From contig NZ_JBGCVY010000044.1 in the NCBI RefSeq assembly GCF_041088075.1, forward strand, positions 56,259-120,258: a DNA stretch of 64,000 bases. The letters are read 5' to 3'. Of the stretch, positions 52,449 to 60,212 are shown in pieces. The translations under genes were made by a program, and so were the position numbers. Below the pieces are notes generated by a model that saw only the letters and a program-made list of their open reading frames with translations, ran no database searches and had not been told where the DNA came from. Source of the DNA: Mucilaginibacter_A sp041088075. Its GTDB lineage: Bacteria; Bacteroidota; Bacteroidia; Sphingobacteriales; Sphingobacteriaceae. How positions within the stretch are numbered: the stretch's first letter is position 1; every line of letters begins with the position of its first letter.

Positions 52449-53498
52449 TTAAATAATCAGCATGGCATCGCCGTAACTGTAAAAACGATATTTTTCTTTA
52501 ATGGCAACTTCGTAAGCGTGCATCACATGCTCGTATCCGCCAAAAGCGGCAATCATCATCAGCAAAGTAGATTCAGGCGTGTGGAAATTGGTGATCATAC
52601 AATTGGCGATACTAAAATCGTATGGCGGGAAGATGAACTTGCTCGTCCAATCGTTTGCCGCCTTTAAAGTATGGCTTGCAGAAACTGCCGATTCAATGGC
52701 ACGCATCGAAGTTGTCCCAACGGCGCAAATCCGTTTTTTGGCAGCAATGCCGCGATTTACAATATCGGCTTGTTTTTGCTCGATGATAAACTGTTCGGAA
52801 TCCATTTTGTGCTTGGTCAAATCTTCCACCTCGACCGGACGAAAAGTGCCCAAACCAATATGCAAAGTTACTTCGGCAAATTCTACACCTTTTAGTTCCA
52901 GTCGTTTCATCAGTTCGCGGCTGAAATGCAGGCCAGCGGTAGGAGCGGCAACTGCGCCTTCGTTTTTGGCAAAAATAGTTTGGTAACGGTCTTTGTCTTC
53001 GGCTGTGGCTTTGCGTTTGATATATTTCGGAAGCGGGGTTTCGCCCAAAATTTCTACGTTTTTTCTGAATTCTTCGTCCGTTCCGTCAAACAAAAAACGG
53101 ATGGTGCGGCCACGGGAAGTGGTATTGTCAACAACTTCGGCAATCAGCAAATCGTCATCGCCAAAATATAGTTTGTTGCCCACTCGGATTTTACGTGCCG
53201 GGTCAACCAAAACATCCCACAAACGAAGCTCTTTGTTCAGTTCGCGCAGCAAAAACACTTCAATGGTGGCACCGGTTTTTTCCTTGTTGCCATACAAGCG
53301 GGCCGGAAAAACCTTGGTGTTGTTCAAAATCATTACGTCTTTTTCATCAAAATACTCCAGCACATCTTTAAATATTTTGTGCTCGATTTTGCCCGAATCA
53401 CGGTGCAGCACCATCAGCCTGGATTCGTCCCGCTTTTCGGAAGGCGAATGGGCAATCAATGATTCTGGCAGGTTGAACTTAAATTGGGATAATTTCAT
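52449..53498 (-). CDS. queA: S-adenosylmethionine:tRNA ribosyltransferase-isomerase
   Basis: A 349-residue queuosine biosynthesis enzyme. PESLIAHSPSEKRDESRLMVL near residue 10, LNNTKVFPARL near 58, AAPTAGLHFS near 183 and THKMDSEQF near 229 are family signatures. Length is normal. Its downstream neighbour is ispD. The tgt gene is not in the window. Confidence 0.95.
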   Translation of the reverse strand: MKLSQFKFNLPESLIAHSPSEKRDESRLMVLHRDSGKIEHKIFKDVLEYFDEKDVMILNNTKVFPARLYGNKEKTGATIEVFLLRELNKELRLWDVLVDPARKIRVGNKLYFGDDDLLIAEVVDNTTSRGRTIRFLFDGTDEEFRKNVEILGETPLPKYIKRKATAEDKDRYQTIFAKNEGAVAAPTAGLHFSRELMKRLELKGVEFAEVTLHIGLGTFRPVEVEDLTKHKMDSEQFIIEQKQADIVNRGIAAKKRICAVGTTSMRAIESAVSASHTLKAANDWTSKFIFPPYDFSIANCMITNFHTPESTLLMMIAAFGGYEHVMHAYEVAIKEKYRFYSYGDAMLII

Positions 53499-54022
53499 GG
53501 TTCGGCGTAATAAATTTAAGGGCGCAAATGTACAAATTTATTACCTTAAACGAACAGCTTAAACGGTTGTTTTTGCGGGAGGATAAAAGGTGGTTTCAGG
53601 GCTTGTTTTTAATTTTACCTGCCATGCTTCTTTTATCGCCTAAAAATTGGTAACTGCCAGGTTTCGGTTTATTTAAACAGGTGCAACACCAATTTTTATA
53701 GGGTAAAAGAAGCATTGCTATTTTTTGTGTAAATTTTAACAGGTTCTTAAAAAGAAGAATAGCCCGGCTGTTTGCGCCGATGCTTCTTTTATGCCTGTTT
53801 TTTTGGTGTGTCCTTTATTTTTTTCAAACCAAAGAAGTTTTATTGATTTTTAAAACAGCCCTGCAAGTACAAATTTTACAGAAAAATATAAGCCGCGCTA
53901 TCGTTTAACTACCAAACAATTGTACTTTTATCGGCTTATAAAGCAAGCTGGTTAAATCTTGTACTTAAACAGGTTTTCATCCGCACAAACCTGGTTATAC
54001 GTTTATTATAAATTTTATTTTC
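53499..54022. repeat. gene-free stretch with three dispersed elements
   Basis: ATGCTTCTTTTA at 53624-53635 with its full AT-rich flank, TAAAAGAAGCAT at 53704-53715 with full left flank from 53687 (together an inverted pair about 90 bases wide), and ATGCTTCTTTTA at 53780-53791. The last 130 bases must contain the gltA promoter, but no clear TAnnTTTG box is evident. Confidence 0.7.
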
Positions 54023-55309
54023 ATGTCAGAAACAGCACAAATAAAGCTTTCCGAAAACACATACGATTTCCCTGTCATCACCGGGACCGAAAATGAAAAA
54101 GCAATTGATATTTCAAAACTTCGTGATTTAAGCGGTTATATTACCTTAGATACCGGTTATAAAAACACCGGCGCCACCAAAAGTGCCATTACGTTTTTGG
54201 ATGGCGAAAAAGGCATTTTGCGGTACCGCGGTTATTCGATTGAGCAATTGGCCGAAAAATCAAATTTTATAGAAGTTGCTTTTTTGCTGATTTATGGCGA
54301 ATTGCCAACGGAAAAACAGGTTGCCGATTTCCAGAACGAGATCAGCCACCACACGTTGGTGCACGAAGACATGAAGAAGTTTTTCGATGGTTTTCCAAGC
54401 CATTCGCACCCGATGGGGCAGTTGGGTTCGTTGGTTTGCTCGCTTTCGGCTTTCTATCCCGAATCTTTGAAACTTAACCAGACCGAAGAGGAAATCAACC
54501 AAACGATCATTAAAATGCTGGCCAAGATGAGCACGATCGTTTCCTGGATCTACAAAAAATCATTCGGCCACCCGGTTATCTATCCCAAAAACAAATACGA
54601 TTATGTAAGCAATTTTTTGCACATGACTTTTGGCCAGCGTACCGAAGATATCGAAATTGACCCGGTTTTGGTGGATGTGATGAACAAGCTGCTGATTTTG
54701 CATGCCGACCACGAGCAAAACTGTTCTACCTCGACTGTCCGTATGGTTGGTTCTTCGGATTGTAATATGTACGCTTCTATTTCTGCCGGCATTTCTGCAC
54801 TTTGGGGGCCGCTGCATGGCGGTGCCAACCAGGCCGTGATCGAAATGCTGGAGCAGATTAAGGAAGACGGCGGCGATACGCAAAAATGGATTGCCAAAGC
54901 CAAAGACAAAAACGACCCTTTCCGTTTGATGGGTTTTGGGCACCGCGTTTATAAAAACTTTGACCCGCGCGCCAAGATCATAAAAAAAGCTTGCGATGAT
55001 GTACTGGAGAAATTAGGCGTGAACGATCCGGTTTTGGAAATTGCCAAACAATTGGAAGAAGTGGCTTTGAAGGATGATTATTTTGTGCAGCGGAAACTGT
55101 ACCCGAACGTAGATTTTTATTCGGGCATTATTTACCGCGCTTTAGGTTTCCCAACGGATATGTTTACCGTGCTGTTTGCTTTAGGCCGGTTGCCGGGATG
55201 GATTGCGCAGTGGAAAGAAATGAAAGAAAACAAAGAACCGATTGGCCGCCCACGCCAGGTTTATACTGGTTATACCGAACGGGATTATGTTGAAATGCAG
55301 GCACGTTAA
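54023..55309 (+). CDS. gltA: citrate synthase
   Basis: A 428-residue enzyme condensing oxaloacetate and acetyl-CoA in the TCA cycle. Landmarks are ILRYRGYSIEQLA near residue 68, HADHEQNCSTSTVRMVGSS near 230 (catalytic His), SALWGPLHGGANQAV near 262 and GFGHRVYKNFDPRA near 305. This is the type II (hexameric) form. It stands alone. Confidence 0.97.
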   Translation: MSETAQIKLSENTYDFPVITGTENEKAIDISKLRDLSGYITLDTGYKNTGATKSAITFLDGEKGILRYRGYSIEQLAEKSNFIEVAFLLIYGELPTEKQVADFQNEISHHTLVHEDMKKFFDGFPSHSHPMGQLGSLVCSLSAFYPESLKLNQTEEEINQTIIKMLAKMSTIVSWIYKKSFGHPVIYPKNKYDYVSNFLHMTFGQRTEDIEIDPVLVDVMNKLLILHADHEQNCSTSTVRMVGSSDCNMYASISAGISALWGPLHGGANQAVIEMLEQIKEDGGDTQKWIAKAKDKNDPFRLMGFGHRVYKNFDPRAKIIKKACDDVLEKLGVNDPVLEIAKQLEEVALKDDYFVQRKLYPNVDFYSGIIYRALGFPTDMFTVLFALGRLPGWIAQWKEMKENKEPIGRPRQVYTGYTERDYVEMQAR

Positions 55310-55339
55310 ATTTTTACACTGATTTTTATGCGGTAAAAG

Positions 55340-55367
55340 AAGCTTCCGGAAAACGGAGGCTTTTTTT
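55340..55367 (+). terminator. gltA terminator merged with a dispersed element
   Basis: AAGCTTCCG pairs with CGGAGGCTT (one G-T wobble) around a GAAAA-type loop, followed by a T run. The left arm continues TAAAAGAAGC at 55334, a truncated copy of the dispersed element. Confidence 0.85.
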
Positions 55368-55382
55368 GTGCGGTTGTTTTTG

Positions 55383-55750
55383 CTGTCATCCCGACCGCAG
55401 GGAGGGATTTTCTTTGAAGCGATTGAAGCAAAGTTGAAAGAAGATTTCTCCCGTTGGTCGAAATGACAACGCCACCAATTTTGCATGGTAAAAGAAGCAT
55501 GTGCTTATCTACTGCTTCGAATAAGATTTCTCCCGTTGGTCGAAATGACAACGCCACCAATTTTTGCATGGTAAAAGAAGCATGTGCTTATTTACTGCTT
55601 TGAATAAGATTTCTCCCGTTGGTCGAAATGACAACGCCACCAATTTTTGCATGGTAAAAGAAGCATGTGCTTATCTACTGCTTTGAATAAGATTTCTCCC
55701 GTTGGTCGAAATGACAACGCCACCAATTTTTTACCCGATAAAAGAAGCAT
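55383..55750. repeat. 83-bp tandem repeat of hairpin half-copies plus dispersed 12-mers
   Basis: After one inverted GTCAT..CGACC repeat (55383-55469), TAAAAGAAGCAT occurs at 55489, 55572, 55655 and 55739, spaced 83, 83 and 84 bases. Each unit contains GATTTCTCCCGTTGGTCG, a CCACCAATTTTT flank and the 12-mer. Units are nearly identical, so expansion is recent. Frames crossing the region are repeat translations. Confidence 0.9.
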
Positions 55751-55857
55751 TGGCCCAAGAAGAAAATTCTCTTTAATTTTTACCCGGAAAATTAGCGGCA
55801 AAACCACTTTTATCCGAATAAATTCCCTTTGTTTACAATCCATCTAAAATAACCCGC

Positions 55858-56769
55858 ATGATCAAAATTGGCATCATTGGTTTGGGCGATATTGCCACAA
55901 AAGCGTACCTGCCGGTTTTAAGCAGCAAAGCAGGTTTCGATTTTCATTTGTGTTCGAGGAATGAAAACCGTTTGCAGCAGTTGGGCAATCAATATCGAAT
56001 TTCAAACTTACATACAAATTTGGCTTCGCTGGTTACAAGCGGTATTCAAGCTGCTTTTGTACATGCCGCCACCGAAGCGCACTTCAATATAGTGAAGCAA
56101 TTGCTGGAAGCCAACGTTGCCGTTTTTGTGGACAAACCTTTGACGATGGATTACCATTTATCCAAAGAGTTGGTAGAACTGGCCGAAGCGCGAAACGTAT
56201 TGCTGATGGTTGGTTTTAACCGCCGCTATGCGCCTGTATATCAGCAATTAAAATTAGAAGAACCAATGTTGGTTTTGATGCAGAAAAATCGAAAGTCATT
56301 GCCGGATTTTACCCGGCGGTTTGTGGTGGAAGATTTTATTCACGTAGTTGATACCCTGCGTTATCTTTTTCCGTATCCAATTCAGGATTTGCTGGTTCAT
56401 GGCATTAAAAAAGGCGGGTTGCTGCATCAGTTAGTGGTTCAGTTTGTTGCTGAAAATGGCGCCGTTGCCATCGGCATCATGAACCGAGATACGGCAACAA
56501 CCGAAGAAAAAGTGGAAGTGATGACGGCCAAACACAAACGCGTAGTTTATAATGTATCCGATTTGGTGATCGAAGAAAACCGGAACAGTATCCGCACCGC
56601 AACAAACGATTGGGAACCGACCTTGCACAAACGCGGTTTCAAACAAATGGTGGATGATTTTTTGCAGGCCGTTGTGCACAAAACTTCAACCCAAATTTCC
56701 GCACGCGATGCTTTGTTTACCCATGAAATTTGCGAGCGTATTGTGGAAGATTTGGAGGCAGACTTGTAA
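55858..56769 (+). CDS. Gfo/Idh/MocA-family oxidoreductase
   Basis: A 303-residue NAD(P)-dependent oxidoreductase. The Rossmann start MIKIGIIGLGDIATKAYLPVL has the GxGxxA-type loop, and VDKPLTMDYHLSKELVELA near residue 93 contains the family EKP/DKP lysine. The C-terminal half is the usual alpha/beta substrate domain. The family acts on sugars and related compounds; the specific substrate is unknown. It follows the tandem repeat region and is alone. Confidence 0.9.
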   Translation: MIKIGIIGLGDIATKAYLPVLSSKAGFDFHLCSRNENRLQQLGNQYRISNLHTNLASLVTSGIQAAFVHAATEAHFNIVKQLLEANVAVFVDKPLTMDYHLSKELVELAEARNVLLMVGFNRRYAPVYQQLKLEEPMLVLMQKNRKSLPDFTRRFVVEDFIHVVDTLRYLFPYPIQDLLVHGIKKGGLLHQLVVQFVAENGAVAIGIMNRDTATTEEKVEVMTAKHKRVVYNVSDLVIEENRNSIRTATNDWEPTLHKRGFKQMVDDFLQAVVHKTSTQISARDALFTHEICERIVEDLEADL

Positions 56770-56861
56770 AGTTGTTAAACCATAACCCCAATTGCCTTTT
56801 TTGGAATATTTCCTGCCTGTTTTTCATGCTTCTTTTATGCCATCAAAATTGGTATCTTAAA

Positions 56862-57051
56862 TTTTGGCTAAAGCCAATCCTTATTCGATCTTATCCACGG
56901 CCTGAAGGCCATGGCAATGAAGAAGCGATAACTGCATAAATTCGTAGGATTAGTTGTTACGGGGGGCTTATAAATTTGTAAAAAATCCGGCCAAATTGCC
57001 ACGGCCTTCAGGCCGTGGGATATGTAGATTTAGGTTTGGCTTTAGCCAAAA
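56862..57051. repeat. long inverted repeat with nested palindromes
   Basis: TTTTGGCTAAAGCCAA (56862-56877) pairs with TTGGCTTTAGCCAAAA (57036-57051). Inside, a 24-base arm at 56895-56918 containing CACGGCCTGAAGGCC pairs with 56995-57018 (one mismatch). Each arm itself is partly palindromic. It looks like a non-autonomous hairpin element; no transposase is present. Confidence 0.8.
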
Positions 57052-57190
57052 CATCACGAAATGAAACTTAATTAGGCCCTTAAAGAAATATATCAATTAA
57101 AATGTAACCATTGTGAAAATGAAAACGTACAATTGCACCAGCTATCAAAAACTAAAACCGTTTTAAGGTAGTCCATTCCTGCTGATCCTT

Positions 57191-57217
57191 GCCCGTTGCA
57201 AAACGGGCTTTTTGTTT
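57191..57217 (+). terminator. rho-independent terminator without an upstream gene
   Basis: GCCCGT/ACGGGC stem, TGCAAA loop, then TTTTTGTTTTT. The nearest plus-strand gene ends 420 bases upstream beyond an inverted repeat, so it may end an unannotated small RNA. Confidence 0.7.
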
Positions 57218-57224
57218 TTCGGAC

Positions 57225-57252
57225 AAAAAAAGCCGGAAAATTTTCCCGGCCT
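57225..57252 (-). terminator. rho-independent terminator of the NtrC-type gene
   Basis: GCCGG-AAAA (57232-57240) pairs with TTTTC-CCGGC (57241-57250); read on the minus strand it is followed by a T run. It lies 39 bases after the stop of the regulator gene. Confidence 0.75.
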
Positions 57253-57290
57253 TCACCAATTTTTAGGTGGTAAAAGAAGCATTGGCAATT

Positions 57291-58670
57291 TTAGTTCTCG
57301 CCGCGCTTCAACCCAAACTTTTCAATTTTACTGTACAAATGGCTGCGTTGGATGTCAATATCATCGGCGGTTTTAGAAACGTTCCAGCCATTTTTTTCAA
57401 GCTTGAATTTGATGTATTCGCGCTCGGCAAAATCCTTGTATTCCTGGAAGCTTTTGAAGTTGTCGAAATCCGGCTGTGCAGAAACGGCTTGATGCGCAAC
57501 CGCAACCGGGGCCGATGGGTTGGCAAAAGCTTTTACATCTGCATCGGTAATTGTTTTGTCGCTCAGGATGATCAAACGCTCGATCATGTTGCGCAGTTCG
57601 CGGATGTTGCCCGTCCAAGGCAAAGCTTTTAAGGCTTCCATGCCCGCCTCCGAAACCTTTTTTACCGGCATGCCATAATCGGTGCAAACCTCTTCCAAAA
57701 AACTTTTGGTGAGGAGCGGGATATCATCGCGCCTATCCGAAAGTGGCGGCACATGGATCAGGATCACACTTAAACGGTGGTACAAATCCATCCGGAAATT
57801 GCCGGCTTCGATCTCTTTCAGTAAATCTTTGTTGGTTGCGGCCACCACGCGCACGTCCACATCAATTTCTTTTTCGCCGCCCACGCGTGTAATTTTGCTT
57901 TCCTGCAAGGCACGCAATACTTTGGCCTGTGCCGAAAGGCTCATATCGCCAATTTCATCCAAAAAAAGCGTGCCGCCGCTGGCCGATTCAAACTTGCCGA
58001 TGCGTTGTTTTACGGCCGAAGTAAAAGAGCCTTTTTCGTGGCCAAACAATTCGCTCTCAATCAGTTCTGAAGGAATGGCCGCACAGTTTACCTCGATCAA
58101 AGGTGCATCGCAGCGGTGCGATTTTTCGTGCAGCCAGCGGGCCACCAGTTCTTTTCCGCTTCCGTTTGCGCCGGTAACCAGTACACGGGCTTCGGTTGGC
58201 GCCACGCGGTCTATCGTTTCTTTTATTTTGCCAATGGCTTGCGAATTGCCCAGGATTTCGCGTGTTTTAGAAACTTTTTTCTTTAAAACTTTCGTTTCCG
58301 AAACCAGCGAGCCGCGGTCCAAACCATTACGTACGGTAATGAGCAAACGGTTTAAATCCGGTGGTTTGCTGATGAAATCAAAAGCGCCTTTTTTGCTCGC
58401 TTCAACCGCTGTTTCTACCGTTCCATGGCCAGAGATCATGATAAAAGGCAGGTCGGGTTTTACGGCAAGCGCTTCGGTAAGCACTTCCAAACCGTCCATC
58501 CGGTTCATTTTAATATCGCACAAAACTAAGTTGTAATCGCCCTTTTTGATCAGGTTGAGCGCATCAACGCCGTTATCTACATCATCTACCTGATAATCTT
58601 CGTACTCCAAAATTTCCCGAAGCGTACTCCGTATGGCACGTTCATCATCTATAATCAGAATTTTCGACAT
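57291..58670 (-). CDS. sigma-54-dependent response regulator, NtrC family
   Basis: A 459-residue regulator. The receiver domain (residues 1-120) has the Asp8-Asp9 pair, phospho-acceptor Asp52 in LVLCDIKMNRMDGLEVL and the FISKPP lysine. The AAA+ domain (about 140-370) has Walker A GANGSGKE (167-174), Walker B FLDEIG (236-241) and the loop that contacts sigma-54 as GSFTSA (214-219) instead of GAFTGA. A Fis-type helix-turn-helix (WNVSKTADDIDIQRSHLYSKIEKFGL) ends the protein. No kinase is adjacent. Confidence 0.92.
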   Translation of the reverse strand: MSKILIIDDERAIRSTLREILEYEDYQVDDVDNGVDALNLIKKGDYNLVLCDIKMNRMDGLEVLTEALAVKPDLPFIMISGHGTVETAVEASKKGAFDFISKPPDLNRLLITVRNGLDRGSLVSETKVLKKKVSKTREILGNSQAIGKIKETIDRVAPTEARVLVTGANGSGKELVARWLHEKSHRCDAPLIEVNCAAIPSELIESELFGHEKGSFTSAVKQRIGKFESASGGTLFLDEIGDMSLSAQAKVLRALQESKITRVGGEKEIDVDVRVVAATNKDLLKEIEAGNFRMDLYHRLSVILIHVPPLSDRRDDIPLLTKSFLEEVCTDYGMPVKKVSEAGMEALKALPWTGNIRELRNMIERLIILSDKTITDADVKAFANPSAPVAVAHQAVSAQPDFDNFKSFQEYKDFAEREYIKFKLEKNGWNVSKTADDIDIQRSHLYSKIEKFGLKRGEN

Positions 58671-58787
58671 TGATTTTTATTGCTTAAAAGGAGTATTGGT
58701 TTTTTCCGGCCGCTAAGATAGAAGTTTTGGGCTTTAAAAATCAAACCCTCTCCATGTTGCAGAAAAGGGTTTGGTGTAAAAAACCGG

Positions 58788-59178
58788 ATAGCAAACCTGT
58801 AAGCCGGGTTCTGTGCCCGGTTGCCCGGGTTTCTGCCATTTATCTGGGATGATGGTCGCCCACCACCTCGATCAGCCTACCCGTTCCGGCGTTGCGTGGC
58901 AACAAAAGCGGGCCGCTTTTTGTGGTTGCCGGAACCTATTTGGCCTTTCAGCTCCTGAGGTTTGCCGCAAGGCATGTTGCCATGCCAGGCCGTGCGCTCT
59001 TACCGCACGTTTTCACCCTTGCCGCCGATAAATCGGGGCGGTTTGTTTTCTGTGGCACTTGCTGTCGCCCATCCGGAAATGGCGCCTTCCCGTTAGGAAG
59101 CAGGATGCCCTGCGCTGCCCGGACTTTCCTCCCCGAAGGGAAAAACCCAACGGAGCGGCAGAACGTTTTGCTGCTGGC
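58788..59178 (-). ncRNA. rnpB: RNase P RNA, type A
   Basis: On the minus strand, the sequence begins near AGCAGCAAAACG and soon shows GGAGGAAAGTCCGGGC, the hallmark conserved region I with P4. It ends with GAACCCGGCTTACAGGTTTG and CTATCC, the usual 3' end pairing back to the 5' arm (AGCAAA with TTTGCT). Length of about 390 nucleotides is normal. Conserved motifs are intact. Open frames across it are artefacts. Ends are approximate. Confidence 0.92.
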
Positions 59179-59328
59179 GAAGATAGTGATTTTTTTAGGT
59201 AGGAGGTATGAGGTAAGGGGTATGAGGTAAAACCCGGGTTTGAAAGCGTACCTCAAACCTCAAACCTTTTCCCAAACAAAACATTTTCCAAAGAGTTAAT
59301 AGCTTTAAAAACAGATAAAAACTTCGAC

Positions 59329-59943
59329 ATGAAAAAATATAACCACTACTTATTGCTTGCAGCTTCTTTATTCGTAATTTCCTGTGGCCAAAGTGATGCC
59401 AAAAAGGAGCAGGCCCAAAAAGATGCTTTGGGCGATACCGTAAAAACCACCGATGTATTGCAGGTTGGCACGGGCGATGCCGGTTTTGCTTATAAAGCCG
59501 CTGCCAGTGGCATGATGGAAATACAATTGAGCGGCTTGGCGCAACGAAACGCATTGAACCAGCAGGTAAAAAACTATGGCGCGATGATGGTAAAAGACCA
59601 TACCAAAACCAGCACCGAACTGAAAAACCTGGCCAACAGCAAAAAACTGACTTTGCCTGTGGCCTTGGAAAAAGATGTGCAAGACCGCGTAGATTCAATG
59701 AGTTTGCAAAGCAGCGCCGGTTTCGATTTAAAATATATGGAGATGATGGTGCAGGCGCACAAAAAAGATGTGGCCGAATTTGAAAAAGCAACCACCACCG
59801 TAAAAGACCCGGATTTGAAAGCTTTCGCCGTAAAAAACCTGCCGATTTTAAAAATGCACTTAAACGAAGCGGAAAAATTGAACGCCTCGCTTAACAAAAA
59901 AAATGACGCCAACAATGCCAAAAATGCCGGTGCCCAAAAGTAA
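59329..59943 (+). CDS. DUF4142 lipoprotein
   Basis: A 204-residue protein with a lipoprotein signal (LLLAASLFVISCGQS, Cys at about 19). The DUF4142 domain covers about residues 45-190 and has a ferritin-like helical bundle pattern: FAYKAAASGMMEIQLSGLAQ, MMVKDHTKTSTELKNLA, and FDLKYMEMMVQAHKKDVAEFEKA. The tail is Asn/Lys-rich. Its role is not established. A terminator follows. Confidence 0.88.
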   Translation: MKKYNHYLLLAASLFVISCGQSDAKKEQAQKDALGDTVKTTDVLQVGTGDAGFAYKAAASGMMEIQLSGLAQRNALNQQVKNYGAMMVKDHTKTSTELKNLANSKKLTLPVALEKDVQDRVDSMSLQSSAGFDLKYMEMMVQAHKKDVAEFEKATTTVKDPDLKAFAVKNLPILKMHLNEAEKLNASLNKKNDANNAKNAGAQK

Positions 59944-59959
59944 GCTTATTTTAGGCCGG

Positions 59960-59971
59960 TAAAAGAAGCAT
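59960..59971. repeat. dispersed element after the DUF4142 gene
   Basis: TAAAAGAAGCAT 16 bases after the stop codon; a related TACTTCTTTTACCGGCA copy lies at about 60084-60100. Confidence 0.8.
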
Positions 59972-59987
59972 TGGTTTTTAAACTGAA

Positions 59988-60050
59988 AAAGCCGTATTTT
60001 CCTCAAAACAAATTGATTGTTGACTTGGGAAATATGGCTTTCTTTTTTAC
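59988..60050 (+). terminator. long-stem terminator
   Basis: AAAGCCGTATTTTCC (59988-60002) pairs with GGGAAATATGGCTTT (60027-60041) with two wobble pairs, then TCTTTTTT. It would end the DUF4142 transcript. Confidence 0.7.
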
Positions 60051-60212
60051 CCATTATTTAAAGGGGGATTGATCGAAAGCTGATACTTCTTTTACCGGCA
60101 TATTTTCAGCCTCAACCAAAAAAATACTAAAAATATTAGTAATTTCAATATTGATTTTTTACTTTAGCAGAACTTAATTCGAGCATTTCTTCTAACAAAA
60201 AAATTGACCAGC

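Larger units (their letters stand above)
56770..57290. other. intergenic region with repeats and two terminators
   Basis: An ATGCTTCTTTTA copy is at 56826-56837, followed by the large inverted repeat 56862-57051, then a possible small RNA ending in a terminator at 57191-57217, then the ntrC terminator, and a full-length element (57254-57282). No coding gene is supported. Confidence 0.6.

Noticed and set aside
58813..59256. Several open frames on both strands
   Set aside because: They overlap the RNase P RNA gene, whose conserved motifs are intact.
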